Source: Sphingobium sp. D43FB (GTDB taxonomy: Bacteria > Pseudomonadota > Alphaproteobacteria > Sphingomonadales > Sphingomonadaceae). Taken from it: a stretch of 64,000 bases of DNA. The notes below the pieces were generated by a model. It ran no database searches. It was given only the letters and a program-made list of their open reading frames with translations, and was not told where the DNA came from. The stretch is from the NCBI RefSeq assembly GCF_002312805.1, contig NZ_NMUA01000019.1:1-64000 (forward strand). The letters run 5' to 3'. Positions 43,567 through 52,019 of this stretch are shown piece by piece; within the stretch, counting starts at the first letter, position 1, and the number at the start of each line of letters is the position of its first letter. The translations under genes were made by a program, and so were the position numbers.

Positions 43567-45652
43567 CGGCCGACGCGTTCAGGGCGCGTCGCAACCAATC
43601 GAGCACACGTCGATACACCGCAAGACGGTGCGCGGGCTGGAATTTCACATGCCCTTCGTCTGGGAATATGTACATCTCAACGGGCCATCTTTTGGCGCGC
43701 AGCACTTCAAACGTGTTGAGCGCCATTCGATATTCCTCTTCCGAAGCCTGAATGAGGATAGGGATCGGCCGCTTATCTGCATGCATAGCCAATGAGGATT
43801 GCGACCAGAAGGCATCCGCCCGACTGCCGGGCAGGGGATAGCCCAAGCTTCCATACCACCGCCGATATCCTTCGCCGTTGCCGACCATCATGCTCGCATC
43901 TTCGCAGCATGTGCTCAGGGCTGCGGCCGCGAACTTGTTGGAATGGATCAGCGCGAAGGTCGCTGTCGTCGCACCATCGCTCTGGCCGGTGATTGCAACC
44001 CGGCCCGGATCCACCAAGCCGCTTTGTTCGAGACGATCGATAATGGTCTCAAGCGAGGACAATATGCTCCGGCGATCTATCCAGTCTTTCTGGTTTGCCT
44101 GAAGATATTCATCATAGGTGACGGCTGGCCCCTGCAGCGCATAGGCCCTGGGCTTGTTGAAGCTGAGAACCGCAAATCCCTGCGATGCGAGAAGCTGTAT
44201 CGGATATTCGTCCGCCGTTCCGCCGCGTAGAAAACCTCGTGATTCATACTGGACGATAACCAGTGGCAACCGCGTTCCCGGCCTAGAGCCCACCGGAAGG
44301 ACGAGGTCGCCAAAGGCCTCAATCCCGAAGCTGTTCTTCCACGCCAGGCGCTGGACTCTACCAAGCCGAAATTGCGCGAATTCCGGATTGGGATCGAAAA
44401 TCGTGTCGAGGGCGCCTGTTGCTACGTTGATCGAGACAATATGTCGGGGCCGAAGGGAGGTTTCGCGAGCGCAGATAAGCTGTGTGTCTGCTACTCCACA
44501 GCCAAACAGCGCGTCGTCAGTGAGCAGGATCCTGCGCGGGCGACTGCTTCCAGGAATCCAGCGGTAAAATCCGGTCTTCTCGTCCGATGCGCCTTCGCGC
44601 GTGGCAAATATCAGTTGCTTGCCGCCAGGCAGCCACCAGGAGTCGGTAACGTTCCGGCAGGCAATGGCCAGGCAGTCGAATGTCCTCGCGCCGACACGAA
44701 CGTGCAGACGCGCTGGCTGTCGAAATTTTGCGGGATCGTCGGCGATGGACCAGGCGACATGATCGGCATCGAATCGAGCATGGGCTCTCGCCCCTGCGGG
44801 CCGTGCCCCGCCAGGGGACACTATTCGCGTGATCTCTTCCTGTCTCGCCGACCGGACGGTAGCGCCGCCTATATCAAGCGCTTGGACGACCGATGGAATT
44901 TGGTTTGTGGGCAGGGGCTGATTGCTGCCCAGCGGCCAGAAGCGGTCGTCATAGCGAAAGCCCTTCAGGCCTTCTCGCGTAATTTCATCTCTTGCCTCCA
45001 CAAGGCCGGGACGACTCCGAAATAGGAGCGCGTCGCCAGTTTCTGACCATTCCAGTGCTTCGACATCGACCTCGGACTGAATGAGCATATGACGGTCTGT
45101 TCCGTCGGGCTTGATGATCCAGATTTCTGCCTTCCCGCTACGCTGTTTGACATAGGCGAGATACCGGCCGTCAGGATGCCAGCGGACCAAGGGAGGCTTG
45201 GGAATGCCGAGCGGTATGCCGACCAGACCATATTTGTCGAAGCTTGCGCGCTCGATGTCGCCCGCGTCGTCGATCACACGCGCTGGGGTACGGCCATCTG
45301 TTGGAACCAAGACGAGCGCCGAGCAGAAGCGGTTAGACGCCGGGTTCGCCTGGCGAAGCTGAAGCGCAATCATGTCGCCGTCCGGGGACAGTTGTATCGG
45401 TGCGCCATCCAACGAAACGCCGCCAAAATCGCGTAAGCCGATCAGGGCTTCCGCAGTGATGTCCCTGAAAGCCCGGTTACTGGTCCAATGGATCGGGAGA
45501 GAACATGGGGTGCTCCCTCCCTCCGTTACGGGGTTGCTTCGGGGTTGGGCGAAGGCATGCGTCGCCATGAACAAGGGCATGGCGGCGCATATCAGGGCCC
45601 TGGCAGCACCGGACGGATTGGAAGTAGTCGGCCTGGCAAATGCTCTGGTCAT
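43502..45652 (-). CDS. Lasso peptide isopeptidase (AtxE2-like)
   Basis: 716 residues from ATG 45652; GTG 45661, overlapping the receptor stop, is the alternative. A signal peptide (LICAAMPLFMATHAFA) is followed by a beta-propeller (repeated WHPDGRYLAYV-like strands) and a prolyl-oligopeptidase hydrolase domain. The nucleophile Ser lies in ITGQSDGATT (about residue 558) and His in PDEGHVKFQP (about 668), with an acidic residue in ASEEEYRM between them. Such enzymes open the isopeptide ring of threaded lasso peptides. It follows the receptor gene on the same strand, fitting import or surface capture followed by degradation. Confidence 0.88.
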   Translation of the reverse strand: MTRAFARPTTSNPSGAARALICAAMPLFMATHAFAQPRSNPVTEGGSTPCSLPIHWTSNRAFRDITAEALIGLRDFGGVSLDGAPIQLSPDGDMIALQLRQANPASNRFCSALVLVPTDGRTPARVIDDAGDIERASFDKYGLVGIPLGIPKPPLVRWHPDGRYLAYVKQRSGKAEIWIIKPDGTDRHMLIQSEVDVEALEWSETGDALLFRSRPGLVEARDEITREGLKGFRYDDRFWPLGSNQPLPTNQIPSVVQALDIGGATVRSARQEEITRIVSPGGARPAGARAHARFDADHVAWSIADDPAKFRQPARLHVRVGARTFDCLAIACRNVTDSWWLPGGKQLIFATREGASDEKTGFYRWIPGSSRPRRILLTDDALFGCGVADTQLICARETSLRPRHIVSINVATGALDTIFDPNPEFAQFRLGRVQRLAWKNSFGIEAFGDLVLPVGSRPGTRLPLVIVQYESRGFLRGGTADEYPIQLLASQGFAVLSFNKPRAYALQGPAVTYDEYLQANQKDWIDRRSILSSLETIIDRLEQSGLVDPGRVAITGQSDGATTATFALIHSNKFAAAALSTCCEDASMMVGNGEGYRRWYGSLGYPLPGSRADAFWSQSSLAMHADKRPIPILIQASEEEYRMALNTFEVLRAKRWPVEMYIFPDEGHVKFQPAHRLAVYRRVLDWLRRALNASAVNGRFAPPATPPHPQKARDGS

Positions 45653-45657
45653 CACTG

Positions 45658-48240
45658 TCACCAATGCTTTGTGACGCTCAGGCTTACGAAGCGACCGATG
45701 GGAGAATAGTTGGTTGAATCATAGTTGACGTAGAAGCTGTTGCCTCCGCTTGGTGCAGCATAGGGAGGCCGGGCATTGAACAGGTTGCGAGCGCTGAGTG
45801 CAAAATCCCATGCACCAAGCGGGGTGTCGGCTGGCAGGTTGAGAAGCGCGTTCAGATCGAACGTGGTTTGCGATTTGACGTCATTCTCACTTGTGGAGCG
45901 CGTATCGCGCAGCCGCCCCGAATGGTTGACATAGCCTGCCAGCGTGAAGCTGCCCTTGGTCCAGCTTATGTTAAACCGGCCCCGGAATTTGGGTGGATTG
46001 TAGATGATGCCGGCGAGGCGGGTAACCGGAGCGTTCTCGTTGATCTGTTCGGTCGATTTAAGCCAGGACCCGTTGCCGCCCACATTCAGTTCGCCCCATG
46101 CGCCTATTGGAAGGCTATACCGCCCGCTCAGATCGAAGCCGTGAATCTTCTGCTCAGTGCCGTTGATGAAATTGTTGAAGGCAATGGCGACGACGGACGA
46201 TGGATCATAGGGCGCCCCGCTGTAATTATTCAGCTGCCCGTTGGTCGATGCGATGAGAGCAGCCTGCGTAGCCGCGTCCGGGGCGTAGATCACATAGTCC
46301 CCGAAGATGGGATTGCTTAATGCGGAATATTGATTGACCCCAGAGATGGGCTGGATAATCCGGTTTTTGTATCGGATGTTGAAATAGGAAGCGTCCAATT
46401 GAAGGCCCGGGATCGCGCTAGGATGCGCACCAAGGGTGATCGTCCAGGTTTCCGCCCTTTCAGGCTTCAGATCGGGATTGCCGCCTTGGCTCATCATGGC
46501 GACCGAGCCGCTTGGGAATTGGGATCCGCCATAGGCGGACGCCGCGCGCAGGGTGACGTAGCGCATCTGATATTGCTGCAACAGCGTGGGCGCCTTGAAC
46601 GATTTGCCCCAAGAAGCCTTGAGATCAAAATCGCGGGTCGGTGCATATATGAGGCCGAGCTTGGGCGTGGCGACTTCGTCGATACCGGGATAGCGCTCGT
46701 AGCGCAGGGCTCCATTAATCGAAATCCGATAGGCCCAGCTCAAGTCTTGTTCGGGCGATATGAGGGGGACGTTAAGCTCGCCGAAGGCATAGCTGCTATC
46801 GATGCTGCCGCCCCCGTTGGACCGGCTGCCAGATGCGTTTGTATCCTCGAAACTATTATATCGGTAACCGCCGCCGATCGCCAGGCGGACGTCCCCCGCC
46901 GGCAGACTAAGAAGCTTGCCTTCCGCGCCCAACTCTACCGATCGCGCAACATTGCAATAGCAACCATGGGCCCTGCTCGCGACAGCACCGTTCGAGTAAT
47001 AGCGTTGATCGTAATCGGTGCGGTCCCGGCCATAAAGGCCGCTCAGGTTCACCGTCCAGTCGGGATTGATCCTCCAGGCCAGTGATGGAGCCAACGCGAA
47101 GCTCTTGTTGACTGGCGTGTTGAGATAGCCCGAACGCGCGTCGAGCGCGAGCATTGAGGATATCTCGCGGCGATTGAAAAGTGCATCGACCGCAAATTCG
47201 AGATTCGGGCCGATCGCCTGGTGTCCGCTGAGAATGACGCTATGATTTTCGCGCTCGGGCAGCAAGGTGGCTGTGTCCGGCATATAGTCGGTGTAGCTGC
47301 GATCGCGCGCGGTTATGTCGCTGCCCTTCAGAAAGTCATAGGCCACGATGAATCCGCCAGAGTTCCAGCGGATACCGGCAGTGGCATTATATTGCTGCTC
47401 GACATCGCCGCCGTCCGTTGCCGCGCCCCATCTCGCCGAGGTTGAATAACCTTCATAGTCTCGCTTCAGGATAATGTTGACGACGCCGCCCACGGCGTCC
47501 GATCCATAAATAGCCGAAGCGCCATCGGGTATGACCTCCATGCGGCTCACGACCGAAACAGGTATCGCGCTGATATCGACTGCCTGGACTGCGGATCCGT
47601 AAGAGAGACGGTGGCCGTTGAGCAGGGTCAGCGTGGCGTCGCCGCCGAGGCCGCGGAGGTTTGCCGTAGAACCGCCGGAGAGGTTCTGGTTTGCGATCCC
47701 GACGTTGCCCGGTGCGACCGAGGGGTTCTGTCCGCCGCTGAAGCTTTGTGGCAGGGATCGAATGACTTCACCCAGATCATTCTGCCCCGACCGGCGCATT
47801 TCCTTTTGCGATACTTCGATCACGGGCGCCGCGATGTTCGCACCCTTGATGCGGGAGCCTGTCACGAGGAGGGTCGCGGATGGCGCATCGCCATCCTCCG
47901 GCGATCGCTGCGAGGTAGGACTTCCCACAATCACAAAGCTGCCGCCATTCTCAATGGCACGCAGACCCGTGCCCTTCAGGAGCAGTCGTAGCGCTTGCTC
48001 AGGGACGAAGCGGCCATCCAGCTTGGGCGACATCCGACCTTCCACTTGTGCCGGCTGAAACATGACTTCGCGTCCGAGCTGGGTTCCCAGGGCTCGCAAC
48101 GCATCGGCGAGATTTTGCGCCTCGATATGAAAGGTCTGATCGGCCTGCGTGTCGGCCAGCAGCCTCGGCGAGGCGGTGGCGAAGCCGACCGCACTCGCGA
48201 TGGCGATGATGTTGGCGAGATTGTTAAAGATTTTCCGCAT
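45658..48240 (-). CDS. TonB-dependent receptor with STN signalling domain
   Basis: 860 residues from ATG 48240, behind AGGGG. After the signal peptide comes an STN/secretin-N domain (FHIEAQNLADALRALGTQLG, ALRLLLKGTGLRAIENGGSF), then the plug (NLRGLGGDATLTLLNGHRL, GASAIYGSDAVGGVVNIILKRD) and a beta-barrel ending in aromatic SVTKHW. The STN domain is the periplasmic arm that signals to a FecR anti-sigma. With the sigma and FecR genes just upstream this is a Fec-type transducer. In lasso loci with isopeptidases this receptor is believed to take up the lasso peptide itself; the ligand here is inferred. Confidence 0.92.
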   Translation of the reverse strand: MRKIFNNLANIIAIASAVGFATASPRLLADTQADQTFHIEAQNLADALRALGTQLGREVMFQPAQVEGRMSPKLDGRFVPEQALRLLLKGTGLRAIENGGSFVIVGSPTSQRSPEDGDAPSATLLVTGSRIKGANIAAPVIEVSQKEMRRSGQNDLGEVIRSLPQSFSGGQNPSVAPGNVGIANQNLSGGSTANLRGLGGDATLTLLNGHRLSYGSAVQAVDISAIPVSVVSRMEVIPDGASAIYGSDAVGGVVNIILKRDYEGYSTSARWGAATDGGDVEQQYNATAGIRWNSGGFIVAYDFLKGSDITARDRSYTDYMPDTATLLPERENHSVILSGHQAIGPNLEFAVDALFNRREISSMLALDARSGYLNTPVNKSFALAPSLAWRINPDWTVNLSGLYGRDRTDYDQRYYSNGAVASRAHGCYCNVARSVELGAEGKLLSLPAGDVRLAIGGGYRYNSFEDTNASGSRSNGGGSIDSSYAFGELNVPLISPEQDLSWAYRISINGALRYERYPGIDEVATPKLGLIYAPTRDFDLKASWGKSFKAPTLLQQYQMRYVTLRAASAYGGSQFPSGSVAMMSQGGNPDLKPERAETWTITLGAHPSAIPGLQLDASYFNIRYKNRIIQPISGVNQYSALSNPIFGDYVIYAPDAATQAALIASTNGQLNNYSGAPYDPSSVVAIAFNNFINGTEQKIHGFDLSGRYSLPIGAWGELNVGGNGSWLKSTEQINENAPVTRLAGIIYNPPKFRGRFNISWTKGSFTLAGYVNHSGRLRDTRSTSENDVKSQTTFDLNALLNLPADTPLGAWDFALSARNLFNARPPYAAPSGGNSFYVNYDSTNYSPIGRFVSLSVTKHW

Positions 48241-48305
48241 GAGGACCCCTTGTCTTCGCATCGTTTTTTGATGCTCTGACTGGCTCCACGTTGCCGGATG
48301 TGAAT

Positions 48306-49355
48306 TTATAGGGCTTCGGCCCCGCTCTGTGAAATTTTTGTGTCGGATGGCGTCAGGGTGATGGAGTTGTCAGGCGTTTCTGCAATCTTCAAGCCAAAGA
48401 GAAGGCTGAGGTTGGTGGCCAGCCTTCGAGGTTCGTCGATCGCAAATGTGCCTGACGCCCGCAGATCAGCGATGGCCGCGATTGGCTGCCTGATCTGGAG
48501 ACGCGAGTAGCGATTTGCCTCATTGATGAGATCGCCCACCCTTACATCATCGAACTGCCGCATTTTCGAGGTCCAGCTTTCGCCTGCAGCTGGAGCGAAG
48601 GATGCTGGTAGGTCGCGCACGCCAAATTTCCCAGCTTCGACCACCTGCCCGGGGCGTAGCAATCTCGGTTTGCTGGTAACATCGTGTCCAACAACATGGT
48701 CGGCTCGCGCGACGTCCACCGATCCGCGCAGGAGGCGGACGAAATATGTTTGGTCCGAGCGGAAGCCGACATCAAAAACTGTTCCGTGAGCGGTCACGAT
48801 GGCATCGCCGACAGAAACGATAAACGGCCTCTTATCATGGGCCACTTCGAACCGAGCCTTGCCCTGCTCGAGGCGGAGCGACCTTGAACTTGGCGTAAAT
48901 CGCATCGACACGATGCTGTCCGTGTCGAGTGTAATCTCTGATCCGTCTGCAAGCTGAAGCTTACGGATCTGTCCGACCCTGCTTGCGAATTCGGCGGTAT
49001 GATGCCCAGCGTCGGCGACGATTGCGGGTCCGTTCTTTTGGCCCTTATTGCCAGCTGGCATCCAGACGATGGCAGAGAAGGAAAGCAGGATCACAGCGAC
49101 CGCCGCAGCAAGAGCCACCGCATGTCGGGAGTGCGTCGGCGCAGCGTCTGCTTCGGCTTTGGTCGGCGACACCAGCGACTTTCCTATGCTGTAGACTTCC
49201 GCGATCCGCGCGTAGGCAATTCGGTGGTCTGGATCTGCGGCAAGCCATGCCTTGAATTCCTGGTCGCGGTTTTGGGCATCTGGACCCTGCATCGCGGCGA
49301 ACCAGGATGCGGCTTCTTCGCGCATGGCGGAGCGCTTCTCTTGTTCATCGAGCAT
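48306..49355 (-). CDS. FecR-family anti-sigma factor
   Basis: 349 residues from ATG 49355, one base after the sigma gene stop codon. The cytoplasmic head with the DUF4880 signature (EAASWFAAMQGPDAQNRDQEFKAWL, in parts) binds the sigma factor. One membrane helix (AVALAAAVAVILLSFSAIVW) and a periplasmic FecR domain (LADGSEITLDTDSIVSMRFT, AHGTVFDVG) follow. Its C-terminal STN-interacting part (FAIDEPRRLATNLSLLFGL) would contact the receptor. Confidence 0.92.
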   Translation of the reverse strand: MLDEQEKRSAMREEAASWFAAMQGPDAQNRDQEFKAWLAADPDHRIAYARIAEVYSIGKSLVSPTKAEADAAPTHSRHAVALAAAVAVILLSFSAIVWMPAGNKGQKNGPAIVADAGHHTAEFASRVGQIRKLQLADGSEITLDTDSIVSMRFTPSSRSLRLEQGKARFEVAHDKRPFIVSVGDAIVTAHGTVFDVGFRSDQTYFVRLLRGSVDVARADHVVGHDVTSKPRLLRPGQVVEAGKFGVRDLPASFAPAAGESWTSKMRQFDDVRVGDLINEANRYSRLQIRQPIAAIADLRASGTFAIDEPRRLATNLSLLFGLKIAETPDNSITLTPSDTKISQSGAEAL

Positions 49356-49356
49356 G

Positions 49357-49902
49357 TCAGTCGTCCAGAGCTTGTGCGATACGCGCCAGTGCGCGGCCCA
49401 GATGATATTGAACGGTAGGGACCGCGATTCTAAGCTTTTCACCGATTTCTCGATAGGTCAGATTCTCTACCCGATGCATGAGGAAGACTTGCCGGGTCTG
49501 GTCGGGGAGACCATCGACGGCCGCCTTGTAGAGACGCATGACATCCTGCCTTTCGATTCCGAAGCTTTGCTCCGGGGCAGCGCCGATTTCGGGTAGTTCA
49601 TCCAGCGTCGGCCCTATGGTCGCGGCCGCACGTCTCGCACTGCGCATTCGATCCACGAGAAGATTGCGGGCTATGCGTTGCAGATAGGACGCTGGATGAA
49701 CGAGTATCTTCGTACGCATATGGGCTGCAAGCCTGGCAAATGCTTCCTGCATGAGATCGTTGGCGTCCTCGTCATCCCGCATGCGTTGCTTGAAATAGCG
49801 GATGAGGCCCGGAGCTTCTGTGCTGTAAGTATCACTTAGAATCGCCGTGTATGCGCTGTCTTTTGCGACAGATAGGGAGCCGCCTGGATGCTTGTCGGGC
49901 AT
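49357..49902 (-). CDS. ECF RNA polymerase sigma factor (FecI-like)
   Basis: 181 residues from ATG 49902; GTG 49959 would add 19 residues, and neither start has a clear ribosome site. Region 2 (LIRYFKQRMRDDEDANDLMQ) and region 4 (LPDQTRQVFLMHRVENLTYR followed by EIGEKLRIAVPTVQYHL) are typical FecI-type ECF sigma regions. It is co-transcribed with the FecR and receptor genes and should direct their transcription, and possibly that of the lasso genes, when the receptor binds its ligand. Confidence 0.9.
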   Translation of the reverse strand: MPDKHPGGSLSVAKDSAYTAILSDTYSTEAPGLIRYFKQRMRDDEDANDLMQEAFARLAAHMRTKILVHPASYLQRIARNLLVDRMRSARRAAATIGPTLDELPEIGAAPEQSFGIERQDVMRLYKAAVDGLPDQTRQVFLMHRVENLTYREIGEKLRIAVPTVQYHLGRALARIAQALDD

Positions 49903-50227
49903 AGGAAGCGGTTGAGCGCGATCCGTCTGGGATCGATTGATGGGGAGAGGACGTAACACGCGAGCTTGGCCAACAGGCCGACAGAATCGGTCCCGAGAAT
50001 CCCGGGGGCGATTGAGCTAGGTGTGTCTCAAGCGATGGCGGGCCGTCGCTCCGACCGCCCCAAAAATCAGAGGGGCGTCAGTTATGCCTGACAGGATAAT
50101 CCTACAGCGGGGCCGTCAGCAAAATCCCCCCTGCCGACCTATGATGCCGCGGCCCAGTCTGCAGATCAAGAGGTCAAGACGAATAGTTATTCCTGATGGG
50201 TACGCTGGGCCGTGGTACTGCTGAGCG

Positions 50228-50440
50228 TTGATCCTGCATTGCTTCGATTCTCTCGAGCATGATCCAGGCTGGGCCGAAGCGCTGGCGGTCGAACGGCAGC
50301 ATGGCGCGAACACGAGCGACTTTATTGCAGAAAGAGTAAGAACGCTGGCGCTGGCGGGTGATCAGGCCGGTGTTGCGCGGTGGCTCGACGTTGCGACGCG
50401 CTTGGACCAGCTTCTCGATGCGGGCACCATGGCGCATTGA
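50228..50440 (+). CDS. Small DUF6961-like protein
   Basis: 70 residues from TTG 50228; the frame is closed just upstream, so no longer form is possible. WAEALAVERQHGANTSDFIAE and VRTLALAGDQAGVARWLDVATRL resemble the small DUF6961 proteins common in sphingomonads (WxxALxVExxHGxxxxxFIAERIxxLALAGDxAGV). Function unknown. The weak start is the main doubt. The 325 bases upstream (49903-50227) contain no other gene I can see. Confidence 0.55.
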   Translation: MILHCFDSLEHDPGWAEALAVERQHGANTSDFIAERVRTLALAGDQAGVARWLDVATRLDQLLDAGTMAH

Positions 50441-50450
50441 AGGAGGGCAG

Positions 50451-51044
50451 CTATCTGATCATGTTCCGGCCCGTCAGTTTCTCAGCGAGCGTACGGAAGG
50501 TGATCGACCAGCGGGTCTCTCCCATTTCGGCTATGCTATGTTCCCATTGGTACCGCGCTTCGCCATGAAGGTGATAGACCGAACGCGGCGCGAGCGGAAT
50601 GGTGACGCGATCGAACCCGCTGGCGTTGCGCCGCCGAAAACGCAAGGGGGCCGACACGCCCAGCGAAATGCCGACGACATGGTCGAAGACCGGGCGATCA
50701 CGGTGCCAGCCTATGCCGGCACCAAGATCGTAGCGGATGAGGAGCGCCTGGGCTAGGCTGGCGGGCTCAAGGCCGACAAAGACAGCGGCTTTTGCACGCA
50801 CAGGTAGCAGCCAATCCGGCATGGGATCTGTAGGTCCGAAGCGTGCGTCGTCGAAGTCGTAGCGCCAGCCATAGGAACTGGTCAGGCGCTTGCCGAGCCA
50901 ACCCTGGAAACGAAACGGCTCGAGCGCGGATGCGTCGATCCCGTCGATCAGCCTCAACTCTTCATCGCGGGAGATAAGGTCTTCCCGATAGGACAAGCCC
51001 GGGATTTTCGGAGTCTCAAACAGGTCGGGGAACAGGCTGGCCAT
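50451..51044 (-). CDS. AlkB-family 2-oxoglutarate-dependent dioxygenase
   Basis: 197 residues from ATG 51044. IGWHRDRPVF holds the HxD iron ligands, WEHSIAEMGETRWSITFRTL supplies the distal His and the Arg pair that binds 2-oxoglutarate, and LLIRYDLGAGIGWH is the family strand before them. AlkB-type enzymes oxidatively demethylate alkylated bases in DNA or RNA. It resembles the shorter AlkB homologues of alphaproteobacteria. The gene stands alone between the lasso and cobalamin loci. Confidence 0.9.
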   Translation of the reverse strand: MASLFPDLFETPKIPGLSYREDLISRDEELRLIDGIDASALEPFRFQGWLGKRLTSSYGWRYDFDDARFGPTDPMPDWLLPVRAKAAVFVGLEPASLAQALLIRYDLGAGIGWHRDRPVFDHVVGISLGVSAPLRFRRRNASGFDRVTIPLAPRSVYHLHGEARYQWEHSIAEMGETRWSITFRTLAEKLTGRNMIR

Positions 51045-51620
51045 CAACGTCTAGATTGGGAGCCTGCGCGCACAAGGCAATCGCATAGCTGATTTTTTGA
51101 TGGATAGCGCGGTCCGTAAAGCGTTCGATCAATTCGAGTCTGTTTTGGGCACTGACCGGATTCCGACACTGATTTTATGTTGTTTGGCAAATGGGGTAGG
51201 TGCGGTGCGGCTTGGAAAACTGTAATCATCAGTGAGCCGCCATGAAGTTCGAGCCATTTTAGTAGGCTGGGCCGTGCAGATCCCACCAATTTGATTAAGA
51301 GAGGGGCAAGTGTGCTTCGTAAAATCCGACCCTTTGTCGCCGTTCAGCTGCCAATTTCTTGTTCCTAGGTGCGGTCCTTCCGCTAATCGACAGGTCGCGA
51401 CCACTTCCGGGCGTACAGGAGTCCGATGGCCAACGACAGGTTCAGGGAAAACCCGCCATTCAAAGCGAGTGCGTGCGGTTGGCGCGCTCTGGCCGTGCCA
51501 ATGGCAATGGTGGCGCGGGATGCAGTAATCGTTGATTAAATCCCAGCTCCAAGCGTTATTGGCTTTTCCGTTCACTTCAGTTAGGCGAGGGATTGAGAGG
51601 CGGACAAGTTCGGCTTTCAT
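51045..51620. other. Non-coding spacer before the first B12 riboswitch
   Basis: About 575 bases with no supported gene. A long reverse frame (51129-51683) runs into the riboswitch complement, has no domain and atypical composition, and is not called. The segment looks like eroded intergenic DNA. Confidence 0.5.
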
Positions 51621-51623
51621 TGA

Positions 51624-51840
51624 TCGCGCCGGTGCCCCCAAAAGGGGCTTAATCGGGAATGTGGTGCGGAAGCTTGCTTCCAAATCCGCGGCTGTCTCTG
51701 CAACTGTAAGCGGATAGCGCGATGTACATGGCTCCTCTTTGAAGGGGCAGCCACTGGGCCGGACGCTAAATCATGCGAGGTCTGGGAAGGCGTGCATCAA
51801 GCTGTGACCCGTGAGCCAGGAGACCTGCCGGCGTCTGGTC
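51624..51840 (+). ncRNA. Cobalamin riboswitch 1
   Basis: The conserved cobalamin aptamer elements occur in order: GGTGCC near 51631, GGGAATGTGGTGCGG, CTGCAACTGTAAGCGGA (the B12 box region is GCCACTGG near 51750), TCTGGGAAGGCG and GTGAGCCAGGAGACCTGCC near 51810-51829. Adenosyl- or methylcobalamin binding represses downstream expression. It precedes the TonB receptor and NiCoT genes. Confidence 0.92.
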
Positions 51841-52019
51841 GCTCTTGCCTTGGTCCAGAGGATGGCTGCGGCACGGTGAACTCCGTCTGAGCGACGAATG
51901 AGCGGCTGGGGCCGCATCGGAGACGTGCGTCGGCCGCCCATGGCGTCCGGCCGCCGCGCGGCTCGCCCGTTCGCGCGGGTATGCCCCGGCCACGTCGCAA
52001 GACGCCGGAGGACTATTTC

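Noticed and set aside
51129..51683. 184-codon reverse frame before riboswitch 1
   Set aside because: Its start lies in the complement of the riboswitch aptamer and it has no ribosome site or domain.
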